A stretch of 64,000 nt of DNA from Luteibacter sp. SG786 (GTDB taxonomy: Bacteria > Pseudomonadota > Gammaproteobacteria > Xanthomonadales > Rhodanobacteraceae). Both the position numbers and the translations under genes were made by a program. Below the pieces are notes generated by a model. That model saw only the letters and a list, made by a program, of their open reading frames with translations. It made no database searches and was not told the DNA's origin. The DNA is taken from positions 124,001-188,000 of the forward strand of contig NZ_JAAOYX010000003.1 in assembly GCF_011759605.1 (NCBI RefSeq). Reading direction: 5' to 3'. Every line of letters begins with the position of its first letter. The stretch's first letter is position 1. This document shows positions 57,046 through 64,000 of this stretch, one piece after another.

Positions 57046-58854
57046 ATGGACGGTCATCATTTTCTCGAGACGGCGGTCGTCTTCCTTCTGGCGACGGTGA
57101 TCGCCGTACCGCTGACCAAGCGCTTTCGCCTGGGCGCCGTTCTCGGCTACCTGCTCGCAGGCGTGGTCATCGGTCCGTCGGTGCTGGGCCTGGTGAGCGA
57201 TACGGAAGGCGTCGCGACGATTTCCGATTTCGGCGTCGTGCTGATGCTCTTCGTCATCGGACTCGAACTCTCCCCATCGCGGTTGTGGGTGATGCGCCGC
57301 GCGGTGTTCGGAACCGGCAGCCTGCAGGTGCTCGCCTGTTCGGCGGCCCTCGGTGCGATCGGCTATTTCCTGTTCGGCCTTACCTGGAAGGCCGCGGTGA
57401 TCGTCGGCGGCAGCCTTGCGCTGTCGTCCACGGCGTTCGGCCTGCAGATCCTGGCCGAGCGCAAGGAAGCCGGCACCGTCTACGGCCGCCAGGCCTTCGC
57501 CATCCTCCTCTTCCAGGACCTCGCGGCCATTCCGCTGATCGCGGCAGTGCCGCTGCTGGGCGGGGCCATCGCTCGGGACGCCCATGCGCCCGACCTCATG
57601 AGCGTGGTGCGGGTGGTCGGCACGATCCTCGCCGTGATCGTGGGCGGTCGACTGCTGCTGCGCCACGTGTTCCGTTTCGTCGCGCGCGCGAAGAGCACCG
57701 AAGTGTTCACGGCCACCGCTTTGCTGGTGGTCATGGGCACCGCGTGGCTGATGGAGCTGGCAGGCATCTCCACGACGCTGGGAGCCTTCCTCGCCGGCCT
57801 GCTGCTGGCGGATTCGGAATACCGGCACGAACTCGAGTCGAACATCGAGCCCTTCAAGGGGCTGCTGCTGGGTCTGTTCTTCATCAGCGTGGGCATGTCG
57901 GTCGATCTGGCCATGCTGGTCGACAAACCGCTGCTGGTACTCGGCATGGTCGCCCTGTTGATGGTGGTGAAGGCCGTCCTGATCATGCCGTTGGGGCGGC
58001 TGGTGGGTGCCTTGACCACGGCCGACTCCGTACGCCTGGCGGCCGTGCTCGCCTGCGGCGGCGAATTCGCGTTCGTCATCCTCAACCTGGCCCAGCAGGG
58101 TCGCGTCATCGACGACGCCCAGCGCGGGCTGATGGTGATGGCCATCTCGCTGTCCATGGCGCTCACGCCGCTGCTCGTGCTGGTGGCGTCGCGCATGGTC
58201 ACCGAGCGCGTGCGCAAGCCCGACCGCGAGTTCGACAACATCGAGGCCGACACGCCGCGCGTCATCATTGCCGGCTTCGGCCGCATGGGCCAGATCGTCG
58301 CGCGCATCCTGCGCGCCCAGGGCATCCAGTTCGTGGCGCTGGAAAGTTCGGTGGAACAGGTGGAAACCTCGCGCCGGTTCGGCGGCACGTCGCTTTTCTT
58401 CGGCGATCCGGCGCGGCCCGAAATGCTGCGCGCCGCGCAGGCGGACAAGGCCGAGGTCTTCGTCATCGCGACGGACGATCCCGAAGCGAACCTGCGCACG
58501 GCGAGGCTGGTACGCAGGCAGTACCCGCACCTCAAGATCGTTGCCCGCGCGCGCAACCGTCAGCACGTGTTCCGCCTGATGGACATCGGCGTCGAGGACC
58601 CGGTGCGCGAAACCTTCTATTCCAGCCTGGAGATGACGCGCCACGTGCTCGAGTCGCTGGGCATGAGCGCGGAAGTGGCGCAAAGCCGCCTGGAACGTTT
58701 CCGCAGGCACGACGACCAGGTGCTTCGCGCGCAATACCTCGTCTACGACGACGAAACGGCACTCGTGCAGACCACGAAGGAAGCGCTGCACGATCTGCAA
58801 CAGCTCTTCGAGGCGGACGCGGTCGAAGAGCGGGTGCGCGAAGAGGGAAGCTGA
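57046..58854 (+). CDS. Kef-type cation/proton antiporter (CPA2 family)
   Basis: 602-residue inner-membrane transporter with about twelve membrane segments (to about residue 385) of the CPA2 fold (FVIGLELSPSRLW, GGSLALSSTAFGLQIL, FQDLAAIPLIAA, FISVGMSVDLAML) and a cytoplasmic TrkA-N nucleotide domain with GFGRMG at about 410-415. KefB/KefC of E. coli are glutathione-gated potassium efflux systems with the same plan. Whether this protein is gated is unknown. GGGGAG precedes the ATG. It follows hemB by 76 bases. Confidence 0.9.
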   Translation: MDGHHFLETAVVFLLATVIAVPLTKRFRLGAVLGYLLAGVVIGPSVLGLVSDTEGVATISDFGVVLMLFVIGLELSPSRLWVMRRAVFGTGSLQVLACSAALGAIGYFLFGLTWKAAVIVGGSLALSSTAFGLQILAERKEAGTVYGRQAFAILLFQDLAAIPLIAAVPLLGGAIARDAHAPDLMSVVRVVGTILAVIVGGRLLLRHVFRFVARAKSTEVFTATALLVVMGTAWLMELAGISTTLGAFLAGLLLADSEYRHELESNIEPFKGLLLGLFFISVGMSVDLAMLVDKPLLVLGMVALLMVVKAVLIMPLGRLVGALTTADSVRLAAVLACGGEFAFVILNLAQQGRVIDDAQRGLMVMAISLSMALTPLLVLVASRMVTERVRKPDREFDNIEADTPRVIIAGFGRMGQIVARILRAQGIQFVALESSVEQVETSRRFGGTSLFFGDPARPEMLRAAQADKAEVFVIATDDPEANLRTARLVRRQYPHLKIVARARNRQHVFRLMDIGVEDPVRETFYSSLEMTRHVLESLGMSAEVAQSRLERFRRHDDQVLRAQYLVYDDETALVQTTKEALHDLQQLFEADAVEERVREEGS

Positions 58855-61800
58855 TCAGTCGGGCTGTGCGGGCTGCCGCAGTGTCTGCCTGACGCTGGGA
58901 ATGGCGCCGATGCGCGTGCCCAGTTCGTGCGCAATGTCCACGTAACCGAGGTGCCGAGCCACGTCGCCTGCCGTGCGGCCGAATGCATCGGCGGCATTGC
59001 GGTTGGCGCCGCGGTTCAACAGCACGCGCGCCGGCGGCAGTAGCGCGTGCATCGCACACGCATGAAGCGCGCTGACACCGCGATGGTCGGCGTGCTCCAG
59101 CTTCGCGCCGGCGTCGAGCAGCACCGGCACGAGCGCGCCCAGATGGGTGGGGTCCGCTTGGGTGCCGGGGCGCATGTGTGCCCCGAGGAGAATGAGCAAG
59201 GGCGTCACGCCCTCCTTGTCGGGCTTGTTCACGTCCGCGCCCTTGCCGATCAGGGCGTCGAGCAGGCGCCGCGCGCGCAGGCTGTCGCTGCCGCCGAAGC
59301 AGTACTGCGCGGCTGCGTGCAGGGCGGTATGCCCGTGCGCGTCCTGCGCGCTCACGTCGGCACCGGCACCCAGAAGGAGGTCGGCGATGTCGGGATATCC
59401 GAGCGTGGCGGCGATCATCAGTGCCGTGGCGTCGCCGGGGAGACGCTGATCCACGGCGACGCCCCGATCGATCAGGAGCGACACCACGTTGTCGCGGCGT
59501 GCGTTCACCGCCGCGGCGAGGGCCGTGACGCCTGACGCCGCGCTGGCCGCGGAATCGGCGCCCGCCACCAGAAGGCGCTCCGCCACGTCCCGGTGGCCGG
59601 CACCGGCCGCGCGGAGCAGTGCGGTGGCACCCTGGCTGTCGCGCGTATCCACGGCGAAGCCCAGTTCGAGCAGACGCTCGACGGCCTGGAGGTCACCCGC
59701 GGCAGCGGCGGAGGGAAGATCGTCCGCCCGCAGCGCGCGCCGCGGCAGTGGCCACGTGGACCAGCTCAGCCAGCGCTCCACGTCGCCATGCCCGATGCCC
59801 AGTCCGTACGGTGTTTCGCCGTTGATGTCGGCGGCCTCGGGATCGGCGCCGTGGGCCACCAGCTGGCGCACGAGCGGAAGGCTGTCGCCACCCTGTTCCA
59901 GCGCCGCATGCAGCGGTGTGCGACCGCTGGCGTCGCGAACGTTGGGGTCGAGCCCCCGCGCCAGCAGCGCGGCGAGCAGGCCGGCTCGCCCTGTGGCGGC
60001 AGCCATGTGCAACGGCGTGCGCCCACGTGCGTCGGCACCGAACGGGTCCGCGCCCGCCTCGAGCATCGCCAGCGTCAGCCTCTCGTCGGTGTCTTCCAGA
60101 CGGCAGATGGCGTGGCCCAGCAGCCCCGCGCCGGCCGGGCTGGCGCCGGCCCGCATGAGCTGGAGCAACGCGTCGGCGGAGTGCGGCAACTGCGGAAGCA
60201 GGGCGTCGAACAGGCGGCGGCCGAGTACCCCTTCGTCGTCCGCCGGCGGGGCGAGGCGCGCTTCCGCGGGAAGGCCGTGATCCAGCAGCCATGCCCGCGC
60301 GGCGTCGAAGCCGGTACCGGCAAGGTCCACATACAAAGCCGCCAGCGCATGCGCAGGCCACTCCCGCGCCTTGGCGGCGAAGGTGGACGCGACCGCCCAA
60401 TGGCCGAAGCGCAGCGCATCGTAGAGGTGCGGCGGCGAGTCCGCACCGGCTTCGGGTACGACCGATTCGCTCAGCGAACTCGGCAGCGGTGTTTCCGGGT
60501 CGAGCAGCGCGACGAAATCCCAGCGGCCCATGGCCGCGGCATGGTCGAGTGCGCTGCGGCCGTCCGCGGCGGGTTCCTTCGGCTGCGCGCCGAGGGTCAG
60601 CAGGGCGCGGACGGTGGCCGCCTGGGCTCGGGGCGACTGGCAGGCGAGCGTGAGGGCGTCGCGGCCATGGCCGTCGCGTGGCGAGGCATCGGCATTCGCG
60701 TCGGCGAGCATCTGGACGATGCCATGCGCCCCGGCGCGGGCTGCCTCCATGAGCGGCGTGGTGCCGTTCTTGTCCGCGAGGTTGGGATTCGCATGGGCCT
60801 GAAGGAGAACGCGTGCGATTTGCTCGTGTCCTTCGGCCGCCGCGGTCAGCAGCGCGGTGCGGCCATCGGCATCGGTCGCATTCACGGGTGCCTTGTAGCG
60901 CAGCAGCAGCTTGGCGCCCTCGCTGTCGTCGTCCGGAATGCCGGCCGCGGCGACCAGCGCCGGTTCACCACCCACCGGCGCGGGCTTGGCGCCGTGATCC
61001 AGGAGGAAGCGGGCCAGCGTCCAGTTTGCGGCGCGGCACGCGATCACGAGCGGGGTATCGCCAGCATGGTTCACGGCATCCACGGGCGCTCCGGCATCCA
61101 GGAGCATGGCAGCCACCGTCGGCTCCGCACTGAGCGCCGCACCGTGCAGGGGCGTGTTGCCTTCGGGGTCGGCGCCCGCGGGGTTGGCACCGTTGGCGAG
61201 CAGGGTGAGCACGGCTTCCGGGCGGCCGTGCCAGCTGTCGCGGCTGGCCGCGAGCAGGGCCGTCATGCCGTTATGCGCGCGGTTCACCTGGGCGCCCTTG
61301 CCGATCAGTGCACGGAGCAGCCGCGTATCCGGCGACAGGGCCGCAAGCGTGAGCACGGGACGCTGGTCGCGGTCGCCCGGCTCCGCGCCCGTTTCGGGAT
61401 CGGCACCCGCTTCGACCAGCGCGACCGCCCGGGCGATGTCGCCGGCGCGCGTGGCCGCCAGCAGGGAGCGCTCGCGCACGCCGGGCTGGCTTTCCTCGCT
61501 GGCGAGCACGGGGATGGGTGGGCGCACGGTCTCGGCAGGGGTGGCCGCTGTGCTCTCACGCGGTTCGGCCCGCGACGCGCGGATGTGTTCGCGGCGATCG
61601 CAGAGCAGGGCGCGCAAGGTACGGTTGGCGATGAGCATGCAGCCGAGCGGCAGCAGCACCAGCCCGTAGATGCCCAGTGCCGCGATGCGCATCTCCGGCG
61701 GCAGCACGCCATAGAGTCCGGACAGCGCCACGGCGCTGAAGGCCAGGACGAGCAGGGCGAACGAGGCGGGGAGGAAATGGGAGAAGAACCGCTCCTCGGC

Positions 61801-62283
61801 GGACAGGTGCCGGCCGAACGTGATCGAGCGGGCCATGGCAGTGAATATCCATGAGCCGTCGCCGCTGCTTTCGGGGTAGGCGTCGTCCCAGACGAACACC
61901 AGCCCGAACGCCGGCCACACCCGCCACAGGGCGGCGAGGGCGACCACGAGCGTGGCGGCGAGAAGCAGGGCGGCCCCCAGGCTTGGTGCCTGGGTGAGCT
62001 TGAGCAGCGGCCAGGCGACGAGTACGAAAACGACGAAGGTGTAGGCCGTGAACATCACCAGGTGCGCCGATCCGCGTCGCAACACCGTGCGCAGGTAGCT
62101 CGTTTCCGGGTCGAAACCGATGGCGTGGCATACCGCGCCCATCGCCAGGGCGTTCGCCAGGAGCAGCGGAATGAGGGCGAGCGGCGACGCCGTCAGGCCC
62201 GCACAGGCGACCGCGGCGAGAGCAGGAAGGAACCAGGGCAGCGCCTTGATCAGCGGCGGGCGACGACGTTTGGAATTGGCCAT
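58855..62283 (-). CDS. Large ankyrin-repeat protein with N-terminal membrane domain
   Basis: 1142-residue protein. About the first 220 residues hold five or six membrane segments (two near 12-55, two near 73-120, two near 172-222). A linker rich in Ala, Glu and Pro follows, and then a long array of ankyrin repeats covers about 265 to the C terminus. Repeats with the TALxxAAxxGHxxIARxLLxAGAxxN pattern are easy to see, for example around 460-500, 765-830 and 945-1010. Ankyrin arrays bind other proteins. The array is probably cytoplasmic, but orientation is not certain. The gene is convergent with the antiporter gene. Confidence 0.82.
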   Translation of the reverse strand: MANSKRRRPPLIKALPWFLPALAAVACAGLTASPLALIPLLLANALAMGAVCHAIGFDPETSYLRTVLRRGSAHLVMFTAYTFVVFVLVAWPLLKLTQAPSLGAALLLAATLVVALAALWRVWPAFGLVFVWDDAYPESSGDGSWIFTAMARSITFGRHLSAEERFFSHFLPASFALLVLAFSAVALSGLYGVLPPEMRIAALGIYGLVLLPLGCMLIANRTLRALLCDRREHIRASRAEPRESTAATPAETVRPPIPVLASEESQPGVRERSLLAATRAGDIARAVALVEAGADPETGAEPGDRDQRPVLTLAALSPDTRLLRALIGKGAQVNRAHNGMTALLAASRDSWHGRPEAVLTLLANGANPAGADPEGNTPLHGAALSAEPTVAAMLLDAGAPVDAVNHAGDTPLVIACRAANWTLARFLLDHGAKPAPVGGEPALVAAAGIPDDDSEGAKLLLRYKAPVNATDADGRTALLTAAAEGHEQIARVLLQAHANPNLADKNGTTPLMEAARAGAHGIVQMLADANADASPRDGHGRDALTLACQSPRAQAATVRALLTLGAQPKEPAADGRSALDHAAAMGRWDFVALLDPETPLPSSLSESVVPEAGADSPPHLYDALRFGHWAVASTFAAKAREWPAHALAALYVDLAGTGFDAARAWLLDHGLPAEARLAPPADDEGVLGRRLFDALLPQLPHSADALLQLMRAGASPAGAGLLGHAICRLEDTDERLTLAMLEAGADPFGADARGRTPLHMAAATGRAGLLAALLARGLDPNVRDASGRTPLHAALEQGGDSLPLVRQLVAHGADPEAADINGETPYGLGIGHGDVERWLSWSTWPLPRRALRADDLPSAAAAGDLQAVERLLELGFAVDTRDSQGATALLRAAGAGHRDVAERLLVAGADSAASAASGVTALAAAVNARRDNVVSLLIDRGVAVDQRLPGDATALMIAATLGYPDIADLLLGAGADVSAQDAHGHTALHAAAQYCFGGSDSLRARRLLDALIGKGADVNKPDKEGVTPLLILLGAHMRPGTQADPTHLGALVPVLLDAGAKLEHADHRGVSALHACAMHALLPPARVLLNRGANRNAADAFGRTAGDVARHLGYVDIAHELGTRIGAIPSVRQTLRQPAQPD

Positions 62284-62373
62284 GCGCGCGAGTATACGGA
62301 GCCGTTCCGCCCTACGCGGTAACGCGACGTTAACCCGGGTTGCACGTTTCCCGCATGGGCAGAGCCAGCGGGG

Positions 62374-62676
62374 TCATGCGCGTACCAGTGTTTCGTCGGG
62401 ATCGATCTCGCGATTGTGGTTCGGCTGGTTGCACACGCTCAGCGTTTCGTTGGGAGGTGTCTGCATGTGCCAGCCCTGGGCAGCGAGGTTGGCGAGAACA
62501 CGCTCCGTGTCGTCGTGGGGCAGCTTGCGCTGGGGTGTCAATTCCACTTCGAGGACGAAGTGCAATTCGCCCAGCAGGAGCACGAGCGGTTCGGGAAGAA
62601 GGTCGAAACCGTCGCGGCGGACGAGCCAGACGTAGGTGTCCGGTTTGCGCTGACTGGCGTAGACGAAGCAGTGCAT
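62374..62676 (-). CDS. YcgL family protein
   Basis: 100-residue protein of the YcgL (DUF709) family. The core MHCFVYASQRKPDTYVWL, FDLLPEPLVLLLGE and LANLAAQGWHMQTPP matches the domain well. The role is unknown. The ATG at 62676 gives the family start; a longer reading adds 14 residues without support. It follows the divergent spacer before the FadL gene. Confidence 0.86.
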   Translation of the reverse strand: MHCFVYASQRKPDTYVWLVRRDGFDLLPEPLVLLLGELHFVLEVELTPQRKLPHDDTERVLANLAAQGWHMQTPPNETLSVCNQPNHNREIDPDETLVRA

Positions 62677-62913
62677 GACGGCAGGTCTCGCTGGCGGGCG
62701 GGCTTTACACCCTAGCAAATGCCGGTCGCGAACGGGGCGGCGCAGGAGTCGCCCGTTTCACCTTTGTTGCACCGAGACTTGCAAAACGGTCGTCAACTCG
62801 TCCAGAGTGCAAACCCAGAATGTTAAACGCGCGTATGAAAACGGGAAAGTTTCCGCTTTCGGCCGCGTATTCCATCGCCCCCGAGCAGTAACGAAAAGCA
62901 GGAGCCGAACCCG

Positions 62914-64000
62914 ATGCAGAAGCTGAACCTCCATACCCGTCCGTTGGCCATTGCCGCCCTCTCGCTGGCCATCGCCGGTGCCCTGGTGGCTCCCCAGGCT
63001 GCCCAGGCCAGCGCCTTCCAGCTGAAGGAAAACAGCGCCAAGGCCCTCGGCCGCGCTTTCGCCGGCTCCGCCGCGGCGGGCGACGACGCCTCCGTGATCG
63101 TCAACAACCCGGCCGCGATGTCGATGCTCCAGGGCAACGTGTTCCAGGCCGACGTCACCGGCATCAACTTCAGCACCAAGTTCCACGGCACGGCCACCGA
63201 CGCGCAGGGCCGCCCCATCAGCGGCGGCAACGGCGGCGACGCCGGCACCACCATTCCCGTCCCGGCGCTGTACTTCGCGTCGAAGGTCGGCGACCGCTGG
63301 CACATCGGTCTGGGCCTCACCGCTCCGTTCGGCTTCAAGACCGAATACGACTCCGACTGGAAGGGCCGCTACAACGCCATCAAGTCCGACTTCAAGTCGT
63401 TCGACGCCACCCTCTCGGCTTCGTTCGACGTGACGGACGATTTCTCCCTCGGCGTCAGCGCCATCGCGCAGAAGACCAGCGCGGAACTTACCAGCGCCAT
63501 CAACTACAACACCGTCGGTCTCGGCCTGATCCAGCGCGCCGCTGCCGCTGGCCAGCTCCCGCCCGCCACCGCCCGCGCGCTTGCCGCGCAGTACGCCGCC
63601 GTGGTGCCGCCGGGTAGCGACGGCTACGCCAAGATCAAGGGCGACGACTGGGCCTACGGCTGGCAGGTCGGCGGTCTGTGGAAGCTGACCCAGAACGACC
63701 GCATCGCGCTCAACTACCGCAGCAAGATCAAGCACACGCTCGAAGGCACCGGCAACTTCACCATGCCGACCAACGTCACCGCCGTGCTGTCGAATCCTGC
63801 CGTGGGCGCCCTGCTCGGTAGCGGCCAGCCGCCGTTCACCCATACCGACGGTACCGCGGGCTTCACCACGCCGGCCATCGCCACCGCCAGCTTCTGGCAC
63901 CAGGACCAGAAGTTCGGCCTGGGCTTCGACCTGTCGTGGACGAAGTGGGATTCCTTCCAGGACCTCACGGTCAATTACTCGAACCCGAATCAGCCGCCGA
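62914..64000 (+). CDS. fadL: FadL-family outer-membrane fatty acid transporter (partial)
   Basis: The gene runs off the right edge of the window, so only the first 362 or so codons are seen. A signal peptide (MQKLNLHT to AAQAS) is followed by the FadL plug-domain signature SAFQLKENSAKALGRAFAGSAAAGDDASVIVNNPAAMS and beta-strand-rich sequence with GLTAPFGFKTEYDSDWKGRY. FadL carries long-chain fatty acids and other hydrophobic compounds across the outer membrane. AGGAG lies nine bases before the ATG. Confidence 0.93.
   Translation, partial: MQKLNLHTRPLAIAALSLAIAGALVAPQAAQASAFQLKENSAKALGRAFAGSAAAGDDASVIVNNPAAMSMLQGNVFQADVTGINFSTKFHGTATDAQGRPISGGNGGDAGTTIPVPALYFASKVGDRWHIGLGLTAPFGFKTEYDSDWKGRYNAIKSDFKSFDATLSASFDVTDDFSLGVSAIAQKTSAELTSAINYNTVGLGLIQRAAAAGQLPPATARALAAQYAAVVPPGSDGYAKIKGDDWAYGWQVGGLWKLTQNDRIALNYRSKIKHTLEGTGNFTMPTNVTAVLSNPAVGALLGSGQPPFTHTDGTAGFTTPAIATASFWHQDQKFGLGFDLSWTKWDSFQDLTVNYSNPNQPP

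Noticed and set aside
59593..61854. A 753-codon plus-strand open frame opposite the ankyrin gene
   Set aside because: Low-complexity Arg/Gly/His translation, no ribosome site. The ankyrin reading explains the sequence fully.

Overview
The window is a dense, high-GC stretch of bacterial chromosome. Gene content points to a gammaproteobacterium of the order Xanthomonadales, most likely family Rhodanobacteraceae (Luteibacter, Dyella or Rhodanobacter relatives). The signs are a Pseudomonas-like magnesium-type HemB, TtcA, RdgC, SecB, DesA-type desaturase, monomeric isocitrate dehydrogenase, YcgL, PlsB and the DUF465 protein. This placement is inferred from protein resemblance only. Nearly all of the sequence is ordinary chromosomal core. 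I see no phage, no complete insertion sequence, no CRISPR array and no recognisable tRNA or rRNA gene.

Layout. 1-460 is repeat-rich intergenic DNA. 462-995 is a membrane-anchored cytochrome c. 1320-9139 is a three-gene MdtABC-like RND efflux set. 9313-11553 is monomeric isocitrate dehydrogenase. 11616-12845 is a secreted thermolabile-hemolysin-type phospholipase. 13065-16916 is a MarR/FUSC/DUF1656/HlyD (AaeXAB-like) efflux operon. 17055-21872 holds an acetyltransferase, a DUF465 protein, TtcA, an aromatic/aspartate aminotransferase, RdgC and a YgjP-like metalloprotease. 22029-30608 is a minus-strand run with an alpha/beta hydrolase, an M1 peptidase, UbiE, PlsB, a lipoprotein and an e(P4)-type acid phosphatase. 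30748-32835 is a tandem pair of AI-2E family membrane proteins. 33376-39446 has Rep helicase and two paralogous secreted phospholipase C-like proteins flanking thymidine kinase and an unknown gene. 39575-43771 is a Gld-type ABC transporter module ending in mutM. 44007-46665 has a desaturase, an AraC/GyrI regulator and a small NTF2-like exported protein. 47463-49708 has rpmB-rpmG, secB and gpsA. 49834-53515 has a SNF2 helicase and a RelE-like toxin-antitoxin pair. 53525-58854 has glk, an orphan sugar-type ABC ATPase, hemB and a Kef-type antiporter. 58855-64000 has a large membrane-anchored ankyrin protein, YcgL and the start of a FadL porin.

How the genes work together. Several genes meet in membrane lipid metabolism: PlsB and GpsA make and use glycerol-3-phosphate for phospholipid synthesis, DesA desaturates acyl chains, FadL imports fatty acids, and three exported phospholipase-like enzymes could release lipid from hosts or competitors. 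Two efflux systems (RND and AaeAB-like) each have a plausible operator-bearing promoter.

The most unusual signal is non-coding. A roughly 140-bp element with 22-bp inverted ends occurs three times (32981-33122, 46794-46933, and 47157-47298 on the minus strand). Between two copies the differences in one arm are matched by compensating differences in the other arm, and an internal hairpin keeps its shape while its sequence varies. This suggests a conserved structured RNA or a transposable palindromic element. A second, REP-like repeat family with inverted ends is scattered between genes.
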